Shown: one piece after another, positions 54,737-64,000 of the stretch
Position numbering within the stretch: position 1 is the first letter of the stretch
Layout: each line of letters begins with the position of its first letter
DNA from: Henckelia pumila
Taxonomy: Eukaryota; Streptophyta; Magnoliopsida; Lamiales; Gesneriaceae
Direction: 5' to 3'
Length of the DNA stretch: 64,000 nucleotides
Assembly: GCF_033568475.1 (NCBI RefSeq)
Contig: NC_133123.1
Span: forward strand, 58,473,522-58,537,521
The notes under the pieces: generated by a model
What the model was told of the DNA's origin: nothing
The model's database searches: none
Seen by the model: only the letters and a program-made list of their open reading frames with translations
Made by a program: the position numbers and the translations under genes

Positions 54737-55611
54737 GATCTTTTCAGATGATTAGAGGGTTTCACACATCATAAACGTAGGAGAAAGGCGGCCATCCAAG
54801 GAGAAGAACTAAAAGAGGGAGAAGAACGTGAAGAACTCAAGAACCACAAACTAGTTTTCTCTTTTCTTTTTCTTTTATTTGTTGGGATTTAGGGGATCCT
54901 ACCCCCAAAACTTTGTTTTGATTTGTTCTTGAAGATCAAATTTGGTTTTTGAGCGTTCTTGATTATATTATTGTGTTTATTACAATTTTGGAGTTTGATA
55001 AACTTTTGATTGATTTTGTGTTATAATTGATACCGAGAGGAGATTTTATGACATGATAAGGTAATATAATCCATGGATCTACAACTTGCATAGAGATATG
55101 ATGTTGGATACATGTTGATAGTCATAGTCCACCAGGGTGAAAGCTAAAGGATTCCACAAATCGTTAATGCAATTGCAGTTGTTAAATAACACAAGGAAAC
55201 TTGGTTATTACAATTCGTTAATTAGATTAATATAGCTCGAGAGAGTATATTGATAGATTAGGGAATTCCGTCAAAAGCATGACTTGAGAATTAAAATTCA
55301 ATCATTAGAGGAGAAAAGGGGTAGGTGAACCGAGATCCTAACAATCGTTTATTTATTTTCTGAACTTATTTTCTTTATTCTATTTTGTTTTATTCTTTTA
55401 TTTTAGTTTATTAATTTATTCTCCATCTCTCATTTTAATTAATTAAAGAATCATAGTTGAGGTAATTTTGTCACAAATCAATCTCTGTGGGACGATACTT
55501 GTACTTTGTACACTATATTATTACTTGACTCGTGCACTTGCGATTTATTCGAGCTTAATTGATAGACATATTTGAGTGATTTTCTGTGGTAGTACTTGCT
55601 CGATCAATAAG

Positions 55612-56090
55612 AGAACTGTCTCTGGACGAATCACATGATTCATACATGCTTACACTCATTTATGGTCTGTATTACAAAATCCGATCCTCCAGGCTACTGA
55701 GAAACCACTGGTTTCCCAAAAGGAGAGTTTTTGAGTACATGAATCTATACCTAGAGAAGGGGACTCAAGTACCCCTAGAACAAGTGCATGCTAAGTTGGG
55801 ATCATTTGGATAAGTCGACCCAAGAAAAAATTGAAGTTCCAGATCCATATCTCGAGCCATAAAGTCAACCCTTCACGTCGCGAATTGAAGAAGGAGAATT
55901 CAACCTTAGACCTCAAACTGACAACAAAAAAACTAAGGTTTATACTAATGAAACTATAATTTGTCTATTTCAAGTAGATCAACAGAATTGGGAAAAACTA
56001 AAAACCAGAGTATGAATTAATCCGGCTATAAGTCGGAATGATGTTACAGGAAAATACCCCAGGATGTGCGATATGAATCTGGTTGAGTAA
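55612..56090 (+). other. Probable caulimovirid-derived sequence right of solo LTR 3
   Basis: Plus-strand frames give readable stretches (LYYKIRSSRLLRNHWFPKRRVFEYMNLYLEKG; further on KVYTNETIICLFQVDQQNWEKLKTRV) with the composition of the viral pieces. The latter resembles the approach to a caulimovirid movement protein, which could mean that a second viral unit starts here. I cannot assign a domain firmly. Confidence 0.45.
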
Positions 56091-56842
56091 TGAAAAGCAA
56101 ACACGATAATAACCCAAATCGTGCCCTCAAATCAATTAAACAAAAACTCAATTGAAGTTTTCAATCATTTTGAAACAAGTAAAATTAACACAAAAATAAC
56201 AAAAGATAAATTTTGAATTTCACCTTTAATCGATAAGCGATTAACAACGAAAATTACGGAACAATTGAATTCAAGAAAACCTTCAGATAACTTGTATCTG
56301 ACAATCTTCAATGAAGAATAATTGACAAACGCCACAAAGTTTGATAACTTTGATAAGTTTGATTTAAACAAAGCCAAAGTTTCTCTAAAATTCTTGAAAG
56401 AATTTTAGACTGATAAAAATCAATAATGCAAATCTTGTTGTATATTTTTCAATACTGAATGTATAAGTCTATTTATAATACATCCCAAAAAGATATAAAA
56501 TAATACAAAAGATATCAAGGAAAAAGTTTCCTAATAAACTAAAACAATCCAAAATAATCAAATTATTAAAATAAAATTAAATTCCCGTGCACACACTCAC
56601 ATGCCGGAGTGTGTGTATTCTCGTCTCACGCTGGAGCGCGAAAAACCCACGCTGGAGCGGCCAACTTTCTGTCCAAAAAGTGTCATTTCATAGCATTCGC
56701 GTTGGAGCGTGAACCAACGGATGATTCCTCCGCTCGGGCGCGAGCTTATTTCTCCAAATTCTTCCTCGAACATTTTCTTTGCTTTTCCAAGGCTTACATG
56801 CACTTTAATGACAATAAAACTCCATCCAAAACGAACACAAAA
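56091..56842 (-). repeat. Possible LTR fragment, minus strand
   Basis: Minus-strand TATA box (TATTATAAATA at 56470-56480), with GC-rich repeated words upstream in that sense (CACGCTGGAGCG twice at 56635-56660, CGCGTTGGAGCGTG at about 56699-56712). The layout matches the other LTRs of this window, but no LTR ends, primer site or target duplication could be fixed. Confidence 0.4.
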
Positions 56843-57624
56843 TGAAACGACCCTAACTCTATAATTAATAAATAAATATGCGGAAATTTTTTTTTTTTTT
56901 TATATACTTACTAAATAAAATATGTACATATATGCCCATACATATATGCACAGAATAAAAAGATTTAAAATAAATAAATAAATAAATAAAACAATTAAAT
57001 ACTAAAATAAAAATGCATTCTTTAAAATAAAATAAACATCTGAGTCAAACATTTAATTAAAAATACTGCACAAATAAAATGATTAAAATTTGCATGCACT
57101 GACAATATTCAATAAAATATTCAAAACTCACAACTACTGAAAAATAATATAAAATGTGTAACATGCTGACATAAATAAAACATGCATGTGACTCAGAACA
57201 TCTATCACGGTCACGGGGTCACTGCATGTCCACTCATACATCCTCGCCTCCGGTGGGTACAACATCATCCTCAACGTACTCACCTGCACCATACCAGTGT
57301 AGTGAGCCTAGAGGCCCAACATGCTAACATAACAAGAGTTTAAAATAATTTAAAACAATTAAATACTAATACATACATATACATGAATGAGCATGCTTAA
57401 AAATTTCATAACAAAACTTAACTTAAATAAACTTAAATAACATAATACATAACATTGTTGAGCAATTAATTTTCTAACATCGCATGGTTGTATCCGTAGT
57501 GTAACCTTAAATCATACATTAAATACTGATCAGCGTGGAAACCAACGTACATGGCGGTGACGAATCACCTCTTAAATTGGCAGTAAACTGCCCTTCAATA
57601 GGTCACATATGGGGACGAATCCCC
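56843..57624 (-). repeat. Ty3-type LTR fragment cut by the plus-strand copia
   Basis: Begins TGAAACGACCCTAACTC, a common plant Ty3 LTR terminus, followed by an A/T-rich low-complexity stretch and the GTGAGCCTAGAGGCCCAACATGC words that resemble the inner part of the LTR at 24533. It stops at 57624, where the copia LTR starts, and should continue beyond the window. Confidence 0.6.
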
Positions 57625-59487
57625 TGTAAGAGTGGGTGCCCAGTGAGCCAACTGTGTGGCTATGGGCTTTGATGACTCTTTGTATAAACAATCTTTTGTT
57701 TAATATTATTTACACTTTTAATGGCAATGACTTTATATTACTTCATATTGTTATATTGTGATATACTATTGTTGTTTTGATAAAGACCTTGAATATACTA
57801 TAGTGTATGTAAGATGTGGTAGAACATGGAGATGTCTATCATGAAATACATCTTATAGTCACTGTATGTTCTAAAACCGTTCCTAGTCGATTGAGCCGTC
57901 CGATAATAAGGATAAGGATCGCTCGAGTTCGAGACTAGCATTTGCGATGCGGAGTACCACGTTTCATTGGTAGGGAACATGGAGATGTTCGAAGCATGCA
58001 AATGGATATTCATATGATGAATAATCGAACTACCCTATCCGGACTTTCCAAGTGGTTATCACTTATCGAGTGGATTAAGTCCGCGGTTTTGGTTGTACAC
58101 CATTAGTCCTTACGACTTGAAACATCATGGAGACTCTATATGCTAGTGCTGTGCTTTGACTCGTTTACCGACTCTATGGGGGTCATCAGGTGTCGAGATT
58201 GGGTACAGTCACGACACATATAGGAGTCAATGCATTGTTGTCAAGGATTCACCACATACTTGCGAGTGTGGATATCCTATGCGATCTGAGGAGATATTAG
58301 TGTGATAAATCTCTGGCCAGAGTAATTGATGTGATTTAAGAAATGGTTTCTTAGTAGCACATGCGATGTCACTAATTTGATCTTCAAGATGTATTGCATA
58401 GTTATCGAATCTTGAGCGACTCTCGATATACCAATGGTTGTTGATTCGATCGGGATATATGGATGAAGGGACCGTACTGTACGCTAACCAAAATCTACTG
58501 GTTCTTGTAGGCACTATCAGTGATACCTAGGGAATCATGGGGCGATGTTGCTAGGCGCTTTACCATGATTCGTTGGGCAAGTCGGAAATTGTTGTTCCGA
58601 GTCACAAGGAGTTGTGAGCCCACGGCTAGCTGTATCCCTGAACCATTGAGGGTCACACAGTGTAATGGAGTTTTAATCCCCGTTGAGATAGTTAAATTTA
58701 AAGAGTTAAATTTAATGAACTAAGGAGTTGGACTTCTTAAATAAGAGTAAGGGAGTAGGATTTCCTAAAATGACATAGGGATGGACATTTTTGGAAACCA
58801 CTGAATTCGGATTCAGGAAAATTTATTTTGACTTTAAAATGTGCAGAAATGGTTTCTGTGCACATTGGTGAAATCAGTTCATCAATCGGAGTCACGATGA
58901 ATTTTATATTAATTTCTGAACGAGCGGGCTTTGCTTGTCGGGCCCCAGCTTATGACTAATGGGCCCTAAGGTGTTAGTAGGCCTGCATTATAAATAAGTT
59001 ATTTCAGTACAGAAATTACACACAACAGGTCATAATTTTTGAGACAGAGAAAATTTTCGAACCCTAGCTCTCTCTCTCTGTTCGGCCGACCCCTCCCCTC
59101 TGCCCGAGATTTTCCGGTCTGTGATTTTGAATTGCAGTCTGGAATAGCGAATCAGATTCGTTTATTCTCTTCGCAGAAAACTTCTGATAGATTTTCTAGT
59201 GCAATCTATCAGAGGGATTAAACCTCTGTTCGTGGACCTGATTGAAGGAGTTCATCGGTTCCAGGGAGAGACAACAAGAGCAGATAAAATCTGTTGGTGT
59301 CCAGTAATCTCGTTGCGAGATTGAAGGTAAAATTTAATTAATTGTTATTTGAATTTTACACACACAATAATTTAATCGTTGAATGGTTGATACCCACACC
59401 ATGGAATTGTTCCATGATAAAAATTTTAAACTTCCGCTGCACCGGGTATCAATCGTGATTGATCTGACCGCCAGTTTTTTTCCAACA
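57625..59487 (+). repeat. 5' LTR of the plus-strand copia (1863 bp, single-copy form)
   Basis: Starts TGTAAGAGTGGGTGCCC and ends TTTCCAACA. It has the single A+B structure against which the amplified 3' LTR (26256-31056) and shortened 5' LTR (36752-37878) of the other copy can be judged. TATA box TATAAATA at 58989-58996. Confidence 0.94.
58989..58996 (+). promoter_or_regulatory. TATA box of the copia LTR
   Basis: TATAAATA in GCATTATAAATAAGTTATTTCAG, about 490 bp before the LTR end. The GC block of this family lies downstream in the leader, not upstream of the TATA box as in the Ty3 families. Confidence 0.8.
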
Positions 59488-59488
59488 G

Positions 59489-59501
59489 TGGTATCAGAGC
59501 C
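59489..59501 (+). promoter_or_regulatory. Primer binding site of the plus-strand copia
   Basis: TGGTATCAGAGCC, initiator-Met type, one base after the LTR end. Confidence 0.94.
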
Positions 59502-59615
59502 AGGTTGCTCAGATCAAACGATTAAATTAATCGATTGTACAAAATTTTTGAGTCTCGGTTTTTTGAAAACAAAATAAATATTTTAAATAAAAAAAAAAAA
59601 AAATTTTCGGGGCAA

Positions 59616-60012
59616 AACCCGGGCAGCGATTGGATCGCTGCCCGGTGGGGCAGCAATCGTTGCTGCCCCGGGCGGCGCACGGCGCCGCCCAAAGGGGGCG
59701 CACGGCGCCGCCCAGGGCAGCGCTGTGCGCTGCCCAGCGCAGCGCTGGGCGCTGCGCAGGGCAGCGCTCGGCGCTGCCCAGGGCGGCGCTCGGCGCTGCC
59801 CAGGGCGGCGCTCGGCGCTGCCCAGGGCGGCGCACAGCGCCGCCCAGGAGCGGCGTTCGGCGCCGCCCAGGACGGCGCACGGCGCCGCCCAGGGGCGGCG
59901 CCAGGCGCCGCCAGGGCAGCGAGAGTCGCTGCCCTAAGGGGGCAGCCGGGCTGCCCCCGGCCCGCGCCCCGGGTGCGGGCCGGCCCGGGAGTGTCCCGGG
60001 CGGCCCGCGGGA
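59616..60012. repeat. Expanded GC-rich palindromic block in the copia leader (long form)
   Basis: About 395 bp of tandem short inverted repeats: GGGCAGCGATTGGATCGCTGCCC at the start, then many GGGC(A/G)GCGC...GGCGC(T/C)GCCC units (about 20-30 bp each), ending in CCCGGGAGTGTCCCGGG and CCCGCGGG. Overlapping open frames in all three plus frames and one minus frame (alanine/arginine/proline-rich) are by-products of the GC repeat and not genes. Confidence 0.92.
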
Positions 60013-61025
60013 AAAATTATATTTTTTATTTAAAAATTAATTTTAATATTTAAAATTTTATTTTTGGTCCGGTCAAAAATTGTTTTTGATTGGTTCACGA
60101 GATTTCGGATCGAATTGTTCGAGTCCGTAAAATTTAAAATTGATTTTGGATAAATTTGAATTTTTGGAAAATTTTAATATTTTATCCGTAAATTGAATTT
60201 TGAAATCAATTATTTTGGTACAATTGATGATAAGATATGATCTTGTGATATATTAAGTAAAATATGATTTTATTTGTAAAATTGGATTTTATAGATAAAA
60301 TATGATTTTATTTGATATAGAGATAAAATATGATTTTATATGTGAAATGAGATTTTATATATAAAATATGATTTTATCTAAATTTGAATTGCCACAGCAT
60401 GTTATCCAATAAATTAATTTTGAATTAAATGTTATTGGATAAGGATGATCGATTGCCATGACCAATTTTGTAGGTGTATGTTAGGAATTTACATTTTGTC
60501 TTTATTATTGTTGGTTTTATTAATGGGCCTGGTTTATGGCCCGATATGAATGTCATATGTAATAAAAGTGGGCTTGGTTTATAGCCCGTTCTCACCCCCT
60601 AAAAATGTATCCCCTACTTGTCATTGTTATTTATTGTAAATACATTAGATTTAGTGGGAGATCAAGATTTGAAGATGGTGGGCCCAGCAGACAATGAAGA
60701 CTGAAGAAATGTAAATTGGAAGCATATGTAATAGGATTGCATTTGCATACTGCATATTACCTAGGATTGGACTAAGACCCGTGATTGGCAACCACGGGTC
60801 AATTAGAAATGGAATCGATCATCCTATATAATATGTGATATTATGATTGTATGCATGTTTAGACATAAATTGCGTGAATCCGGCAATGCATGCAATAAAT
60901 TAAATATGATGAGACAAATATTTTTATAATTAAAAATCCCTCATTTTAAATATGATTTAAAATTTATATCAAGATAAATAAAGGAAATTTAAATTTGTTT
61001 AAATGTTCCCACCTTCCATCAACGG

Positions 61026-61356
61026 TCAATGTATGTGACGCTACCCGCGGATACGGTCCGGCTCATATTATTGGGGGGGGGCCGTCCGTCGGAAAGCTGT
61101 ACATTGGATCGACAAATGTTGTAAGTTGGGTGGAACTCCCATGGGATCGGCTCATATTATTGGGGGATCCACATGGCGACCGTCCATCACAACTTAATAT
61201 TGATGGGTCATCTTGACATGTCACTTTAAACGGCGTCATATTATTGGGCCCTTATTGGACATGAGGTAAAAACATGGGGGTTGCTTTGGAAGCAATTGGG
61301 CTCTACCTTTTGAGAATTATGGTTGGCTGATATTATTCGGGACCATAAGTTTGTCA
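61026..61356 (+). repeat. Four tandem stem-loops with the loop GGCTCATATTATTGGG
   Basis: Loop words at 61060-61075 and 61149-61164 (exact), 61232-61248 (GGCGTCATATTATTGGG) and 61325-61341 (GGCTGATATTATTCGGG), spaced 77-93 bp. Arms differ between loops. Loop 2 is enclosed by CCATGGGATC/GGATCCACATGG and, further out, TAAGTTGGGTGGA/TCCATCACAACTTA. Loop 4 is enclosed by TTATGGT/ACCATAA. Loop 1 is enclosed by TCAATGTA/TACATTGGA. It ends about 175 bp before the gag start. Mirror set at 35163-35495. Confidence 0.85.
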
Positions 61357-61530
61357 ATTGGACTCCATGTTCTCACTAAGGAAAAAGTTTCCCGTTTTCA
61401 CTAGAGGGTGGTGAAATCGTTAAAATAGTGGGAGTGAGATTCATAAAATTAAATTCGCCTATTTTATGTCTTAGTAAATTGTTAAACAATCATTGATATA
61501 TGTCTGTTTTTCTTTTCAGTATTTCATACA

Positions 61531-62841
61531 ATGAATTCGCGAAATCCATTATTCTCGATCCTCGAACAAAACAAATTGACTGGCGCCAACTATACGGAAT
61601 GGTTCCGGAAGTTGAAGATTGTCTTAACTTCGGAGAAAATGCTCTACGTGTTAGAGAAAGCACCTCCGAAGGAAGCACCAGCTGACATAAGTCCGGAGGA
61701 ATTGGCCAAACTTGATGCATGGTGTGACCATGACATCAAGACCAAATGCTATATGCAAGCCTCGATGTCTGATGAACTCCAGAGGCGATTTGAGGACACG
61801 GTGAATGCTGCTGACATTCACACGCAAATCAAGGAACTTTTTGGGGCTCAGTCGAGGGCTGAAAGGTTCGCTACTGTTAAGGAGTTGATGACGTGCCGCA
61901 TGCGTGAAGGGACTTCGGTCCGTGATCATGGGGTACGAGTGATTTGGCTCATACAGAAGTTGGCGACCCTAGATTTGGTGTTGGAGCATGAACTCAATGT
62001 GGATTTATTGCTTCTGTCTCTTCCTTCTTCATTTGATGGATTTGTGATAAATTTTAATATGAACAAGATAGAGGCCACCCTTGAAGAGATGGTCAATATG
62101 CTCGTTACATATGAATCCACACTTAAGAAGGATAAGCCAGCTTTCTTGGTGGGCTCCTCATCTTCTGCTAAGAAGGGGCCAAGTATGAAGGGCAAGAAAC
62201 GTTCTACCCCACCCAAGAAAGTCGAGCCCGAGAAGAAGCAAAAGACAAAGGCTTCAAACAATGGAAAATCCAAGGATGTTTGCCATTACTGCAAGAAGCC
62301 GGGTCATTGGAAGCGCAACTGCAAGGAATATCTTGAGCAGTTGGGAACTGCAAAGGGTATGTTCTATATTGAAATAAACATGTCACTTAATACAACTTCT
62401 TGGGTATTGGATACCGGATGTGGATCTCACATTTGCAATGATTTGCAGGTGATGACAAGAAGTCGCAGGCTTAGAATGGGTGAGACCCAGCTGAGGCTCG
62501 GGAATGGTTCCAGAGTTGAAGCTACGGCCATTGGAGATGTTTGTTTGACTTTGCAGAACGGTTTTAAATTATTGTTAAGAGATGTTTTATTTGTGCCAGA
62601 TTTAATTAAAAACATTATTTCTATTTCTATGCTTGATAGAGATGGTTATTCTTGCAATTTTGTGAATGGGATTTGCAATATTTACAAGAATGAATGTTTA
62701 ATTGGAAATGGACAACTTGAAAACGATCTATACAACTTAAAACTAAAAGACGTTCCAGTGAATTATGTTGATAAACCGGCGACAACAAACAAAAGGAAAA
62801 TCGATAGTCAAAACCTGCAAACCTTTGGCATGCTAGGCTAG
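61531..62841 (+). CDS. Copia Gag and protease (plus-strand copy)
   Basis: A 436-residue frame starting MNSRNPLFSILEQNKLTG. Gag core through residue ~215, basic tail MKGKKRSTPPKK, zinc knuckle CHYCKKPGHWKRNC at about 250-263, then protease with WVLDTGCGSHICNDL at about 291-305 and the block LLRDVLFVPDLIKNIISISM. Gag and protease are in one frame here. Similarity to the minus-strand copy is high throughout. Confidence 0.93.
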   Translation: MNSRNPLFSILEQNKLTGANYTEWFRKLKIVLTSEKMLYVLEKAPPKEAPADISPEELAKLDAWCDHDIKTKCYMQASMSDELQRRFEDTVNAADIHTQIKELFGAQSRAERFATVKELMTCRMREGTSVRDHGVRVIWLIQKLATLDLVLEHELNVDLLLLSLPSSFDGFVINFNMNKIEATLEEMVNMLVTYESTLKKDKPAFLVGSSSSAKKGPSMKGKKRSTPPKKVEPEKKQKTKASNNGKSKDVCHYCKKPGHWKRNCKEYLEQLGTAKGMFYIEINMSLNTTSWVLDTGCGSHICNDLQVMTRSRRLRMGETQLRLGNGSRVEATAIGDVCLTLQNGFKLLLRDVLFVPDLIKNIISISMLDRDGYSCNFVNGICNIYKNECLIGNGQLENDLYNLKLKDVPVNYVDKPATTNKRKIDSQNLQTFGMLG

Positions 62842-64000
62842 GTCATATTTCCTCAAGGAGGATGAACAAGCTAGTGGGAGAGGGCATGTTTGATATGTCT
62901 GATATTAATTCTCTACCTACTTGTGAATCCTGCCTAAAAGGAAAAATGACTAAATCTCCTTTTAAGGGGAAACCTGAGCATAGTCAGAATCTGTTGGATT
63001 TGATCCACACAGATGTTTGTGGTCCATTTAGAGTAGGGACTCAACATGGCCACACCTACTTCATTACCTTTACTGATGATTATTCAAGGTATGGGTATTT
63101 ATATTTAATGAAATATAAGTCTGAAGCATTTGAAAAGTTCAAAGAATTCAAGGCTGAAGTAGAAAACAAGCTAGGTAAAAGTATTAAAGCACTTCGATCG
63201 GATCGAGGTGGAGAATACTTGAGTACCGAGTTTTTGGACTATCTGAAAGAGAATGGGATTCTCTCTCAGTGGACTCCTCCTATGACACCACAGCTTAATG
63301 GTGTATCGGAGCGTCGTAATCGAACTTTGTTGGACATGGTTCGATCTATGATGAGCTTCACTGAGCTTCCACCTTCGTTTTGGGGCTATGCGCTTGAAAC
63401 GGCGGTATTGTTGTTGAACAACGTCCACACTAAAGCAGTGGACAAAACACCATACGAGTTATGGAATGGCAAAGCTCCTAAGTATTCGTACTTGAGGATT
63501 TGGGGATGTCCTGCTTATGTGAAGCGGACAGTGGGAGATAAGTTGGATAGTCGATCCAGCTTATGTTATTTTGTAGGGTATCCGAAGAATTCAATCGGAT
63601 ATTATTTCTATTATCCTGCTGAAACAAAGGTGTTTGTTTCTAGGAATGCCACCTTCTTGGAGAAGGAATTCTTATTGGATAAGAAAGGCGAGATGATGGA
63701 ACTCGAAGAAGTTCGAGATGAACCCGAAATACAAAATAACGATCCTACACCTCAGGAACCATTGCTGGACACGCCTGCACCTAGAAGATCCGAAAGGACT
63801 TCTAGACCTCCAGTTCGATATGGTCTTCTTCTTGAAGGGGATCAAGATGAACCCGACATTGGATGTGATCCAAGAAACTTCAAGGAAGCAATTTCTGATG
63901 CGGATTCGAATTTATGGCTTGAAGCTATGCAGTCAGAATTGGATTCGATGCATACAAACCAAGTTTGGTCTTTAGTAGATCCTCCCGATGGAATTGTTCC
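62842..64000 (+). pseudogene. Copia integrase and start of RT (plus-strand copy, cut by window end)
   Basis: Plus-strand sequence parallel to 32.2-33.7 kb of the other copy: zinc-binding GHISSRRMNKLVGEG...CESCLKGK, integrase core DLIHTDVCGPFRVGTQHGHTYF, FTDDYSRYGYLYLMKY, SDRGGEYLSTEFLDYL, NGVSERRNRTLLDMVRSMM. The integrase-to-RT linker with PRRSERTSRPP-like sequence follows. RT proper would begin at the window end. Confidence 0.9.

Larger units (their letters stand above)
54171..55606 (+). mobile_element. Solo LTR 3, 1436 bp, with ATAAG target duplication
   Basis: Starts TGATAAGAGTCATTTTTATG and ends TGCTCGATCA. Perfect ATAAG repeats at 54166-54170 and 55607-55611. The TGATAAG start, TATATATA box (54728-54736) and the GGGACGATACTTGTACTTTGTACAC stretch near the end are typical of Athila/Tat LTRs, but it is a different family from 41104-42440. 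It carries two GC hairpins at 54560-54666. Confidence 0.88.
57625..64000 (+). mobile_element. Ty1/copia element, plus strand, running off the window
   Basis: Same family as 26256-37878, in the opposite direction. 5' LTR 57625-59487, primer site 59489-59501, leader with expanded GC block and stem-loop array, gag from 61531, then protease, integrase and the start of RT. The 3' part and the right target duplication are outside the window (left flank TCCCC). At least two breaks are visible, so it is somewhat more damaged than the minus-strand copy. Confidence 0.94.

Noticed and set aside
59535-60053. Overlapping alanine/arginine/proline-rich frames of up to 172 residues
   Set aside because: Open in all three plus frames and one minus frame because the GC palindrome repeats contain few stop codons. 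They lie in the copia leader and have no domain.
61060-61164. A geminivirus-type replication origin (hairpin with an AT-rich loop)
   Set aside because: The loop CATATTATTGGG is not the geminivirus nonanucleotide TAATATTAC, and the array lies in a copia leader with no Rep gene or iterons.

Overview
The window looks like a repeat-dense, gene-poor nuclear region of a flowering plant. The plant assignment rests on a 5S ribosomal RNA gene array with the plant 5S sequence, Athila-type and chromovirus-type Ty3/gypsy elements, Ty1/copia elements primed by initiator-Met tRNA, and an endogenous caulimovirid (plant pararetrovirus). A eudicot is likely; nothing here fixes the family. I see no host protein-coding gene. 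The only host genes are the 5S copies.

Layout. 1-1691 holds a truncated Ty3/gypsy piece on the minus strand (reverse transcriptase, protease, end of gag). 1692-11224 is a degenerate 5S rDNA array: 19 copies in units of about 518 bp, 2 on the plus strand and then 17 on the minus strand, with an orientation switch at about 2848. 11225-15286 is a second truncated Ty3/gypsy element (protease, gag, PBS, LTR), followed by a partial related LTR up to 16184. From about 16370 to 24532, and again from 53818 to about 54165, lies an old, much broken endogenous caulimovirid. It is interrupted by a MITE (17063-17318), two solo LTRs with perfect 5-bp target duplications (17967-20034 and 20206-21512), a 29-kb nested retrotransposon stack (24533-53818) and a further solo LTR (54171-55606).

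The stack is a minus-strand chromovirus-like Ty3 element (LTRs 24533-25940 and 52437-53818). A Ty1/copia element (26256-37878, minus strand, near-matching target duplication) sits in its integrase region. An Athila-type element (41104-51483, plus strand, perfect CTCCT duplication) sits in its internal region. The right end has an LTR-like stretch (56091-56842), a Ty3 LTR fragment (56843-57624) and a second copia of the same family on the plus strand (57625 to beyond the window end).

Three things go beyond routine annotation. First, unrelated LTR families here each carry their own GC-rich hairpin or palindrome cassette, and in at least three families (plus one tentative LTR) it lies just upstream of the TATA box. 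Between the two Athila LTRs the cassette has diverged far more than its flanks. Second, the copia leader just upstream of gag contains four tandem stem-loops that all present nearly the same loop (GGCTCATATTATTGGG), in both copies of the element. Third, the 3' LTR of one copia is enlarged to 4.8 kb as an A-A-A-B-B tandem array of near-identical blocks, which looks like an early stage in making a satellite from an LTR. All similarity statements are by eye; no alignment, folding or database search was run.
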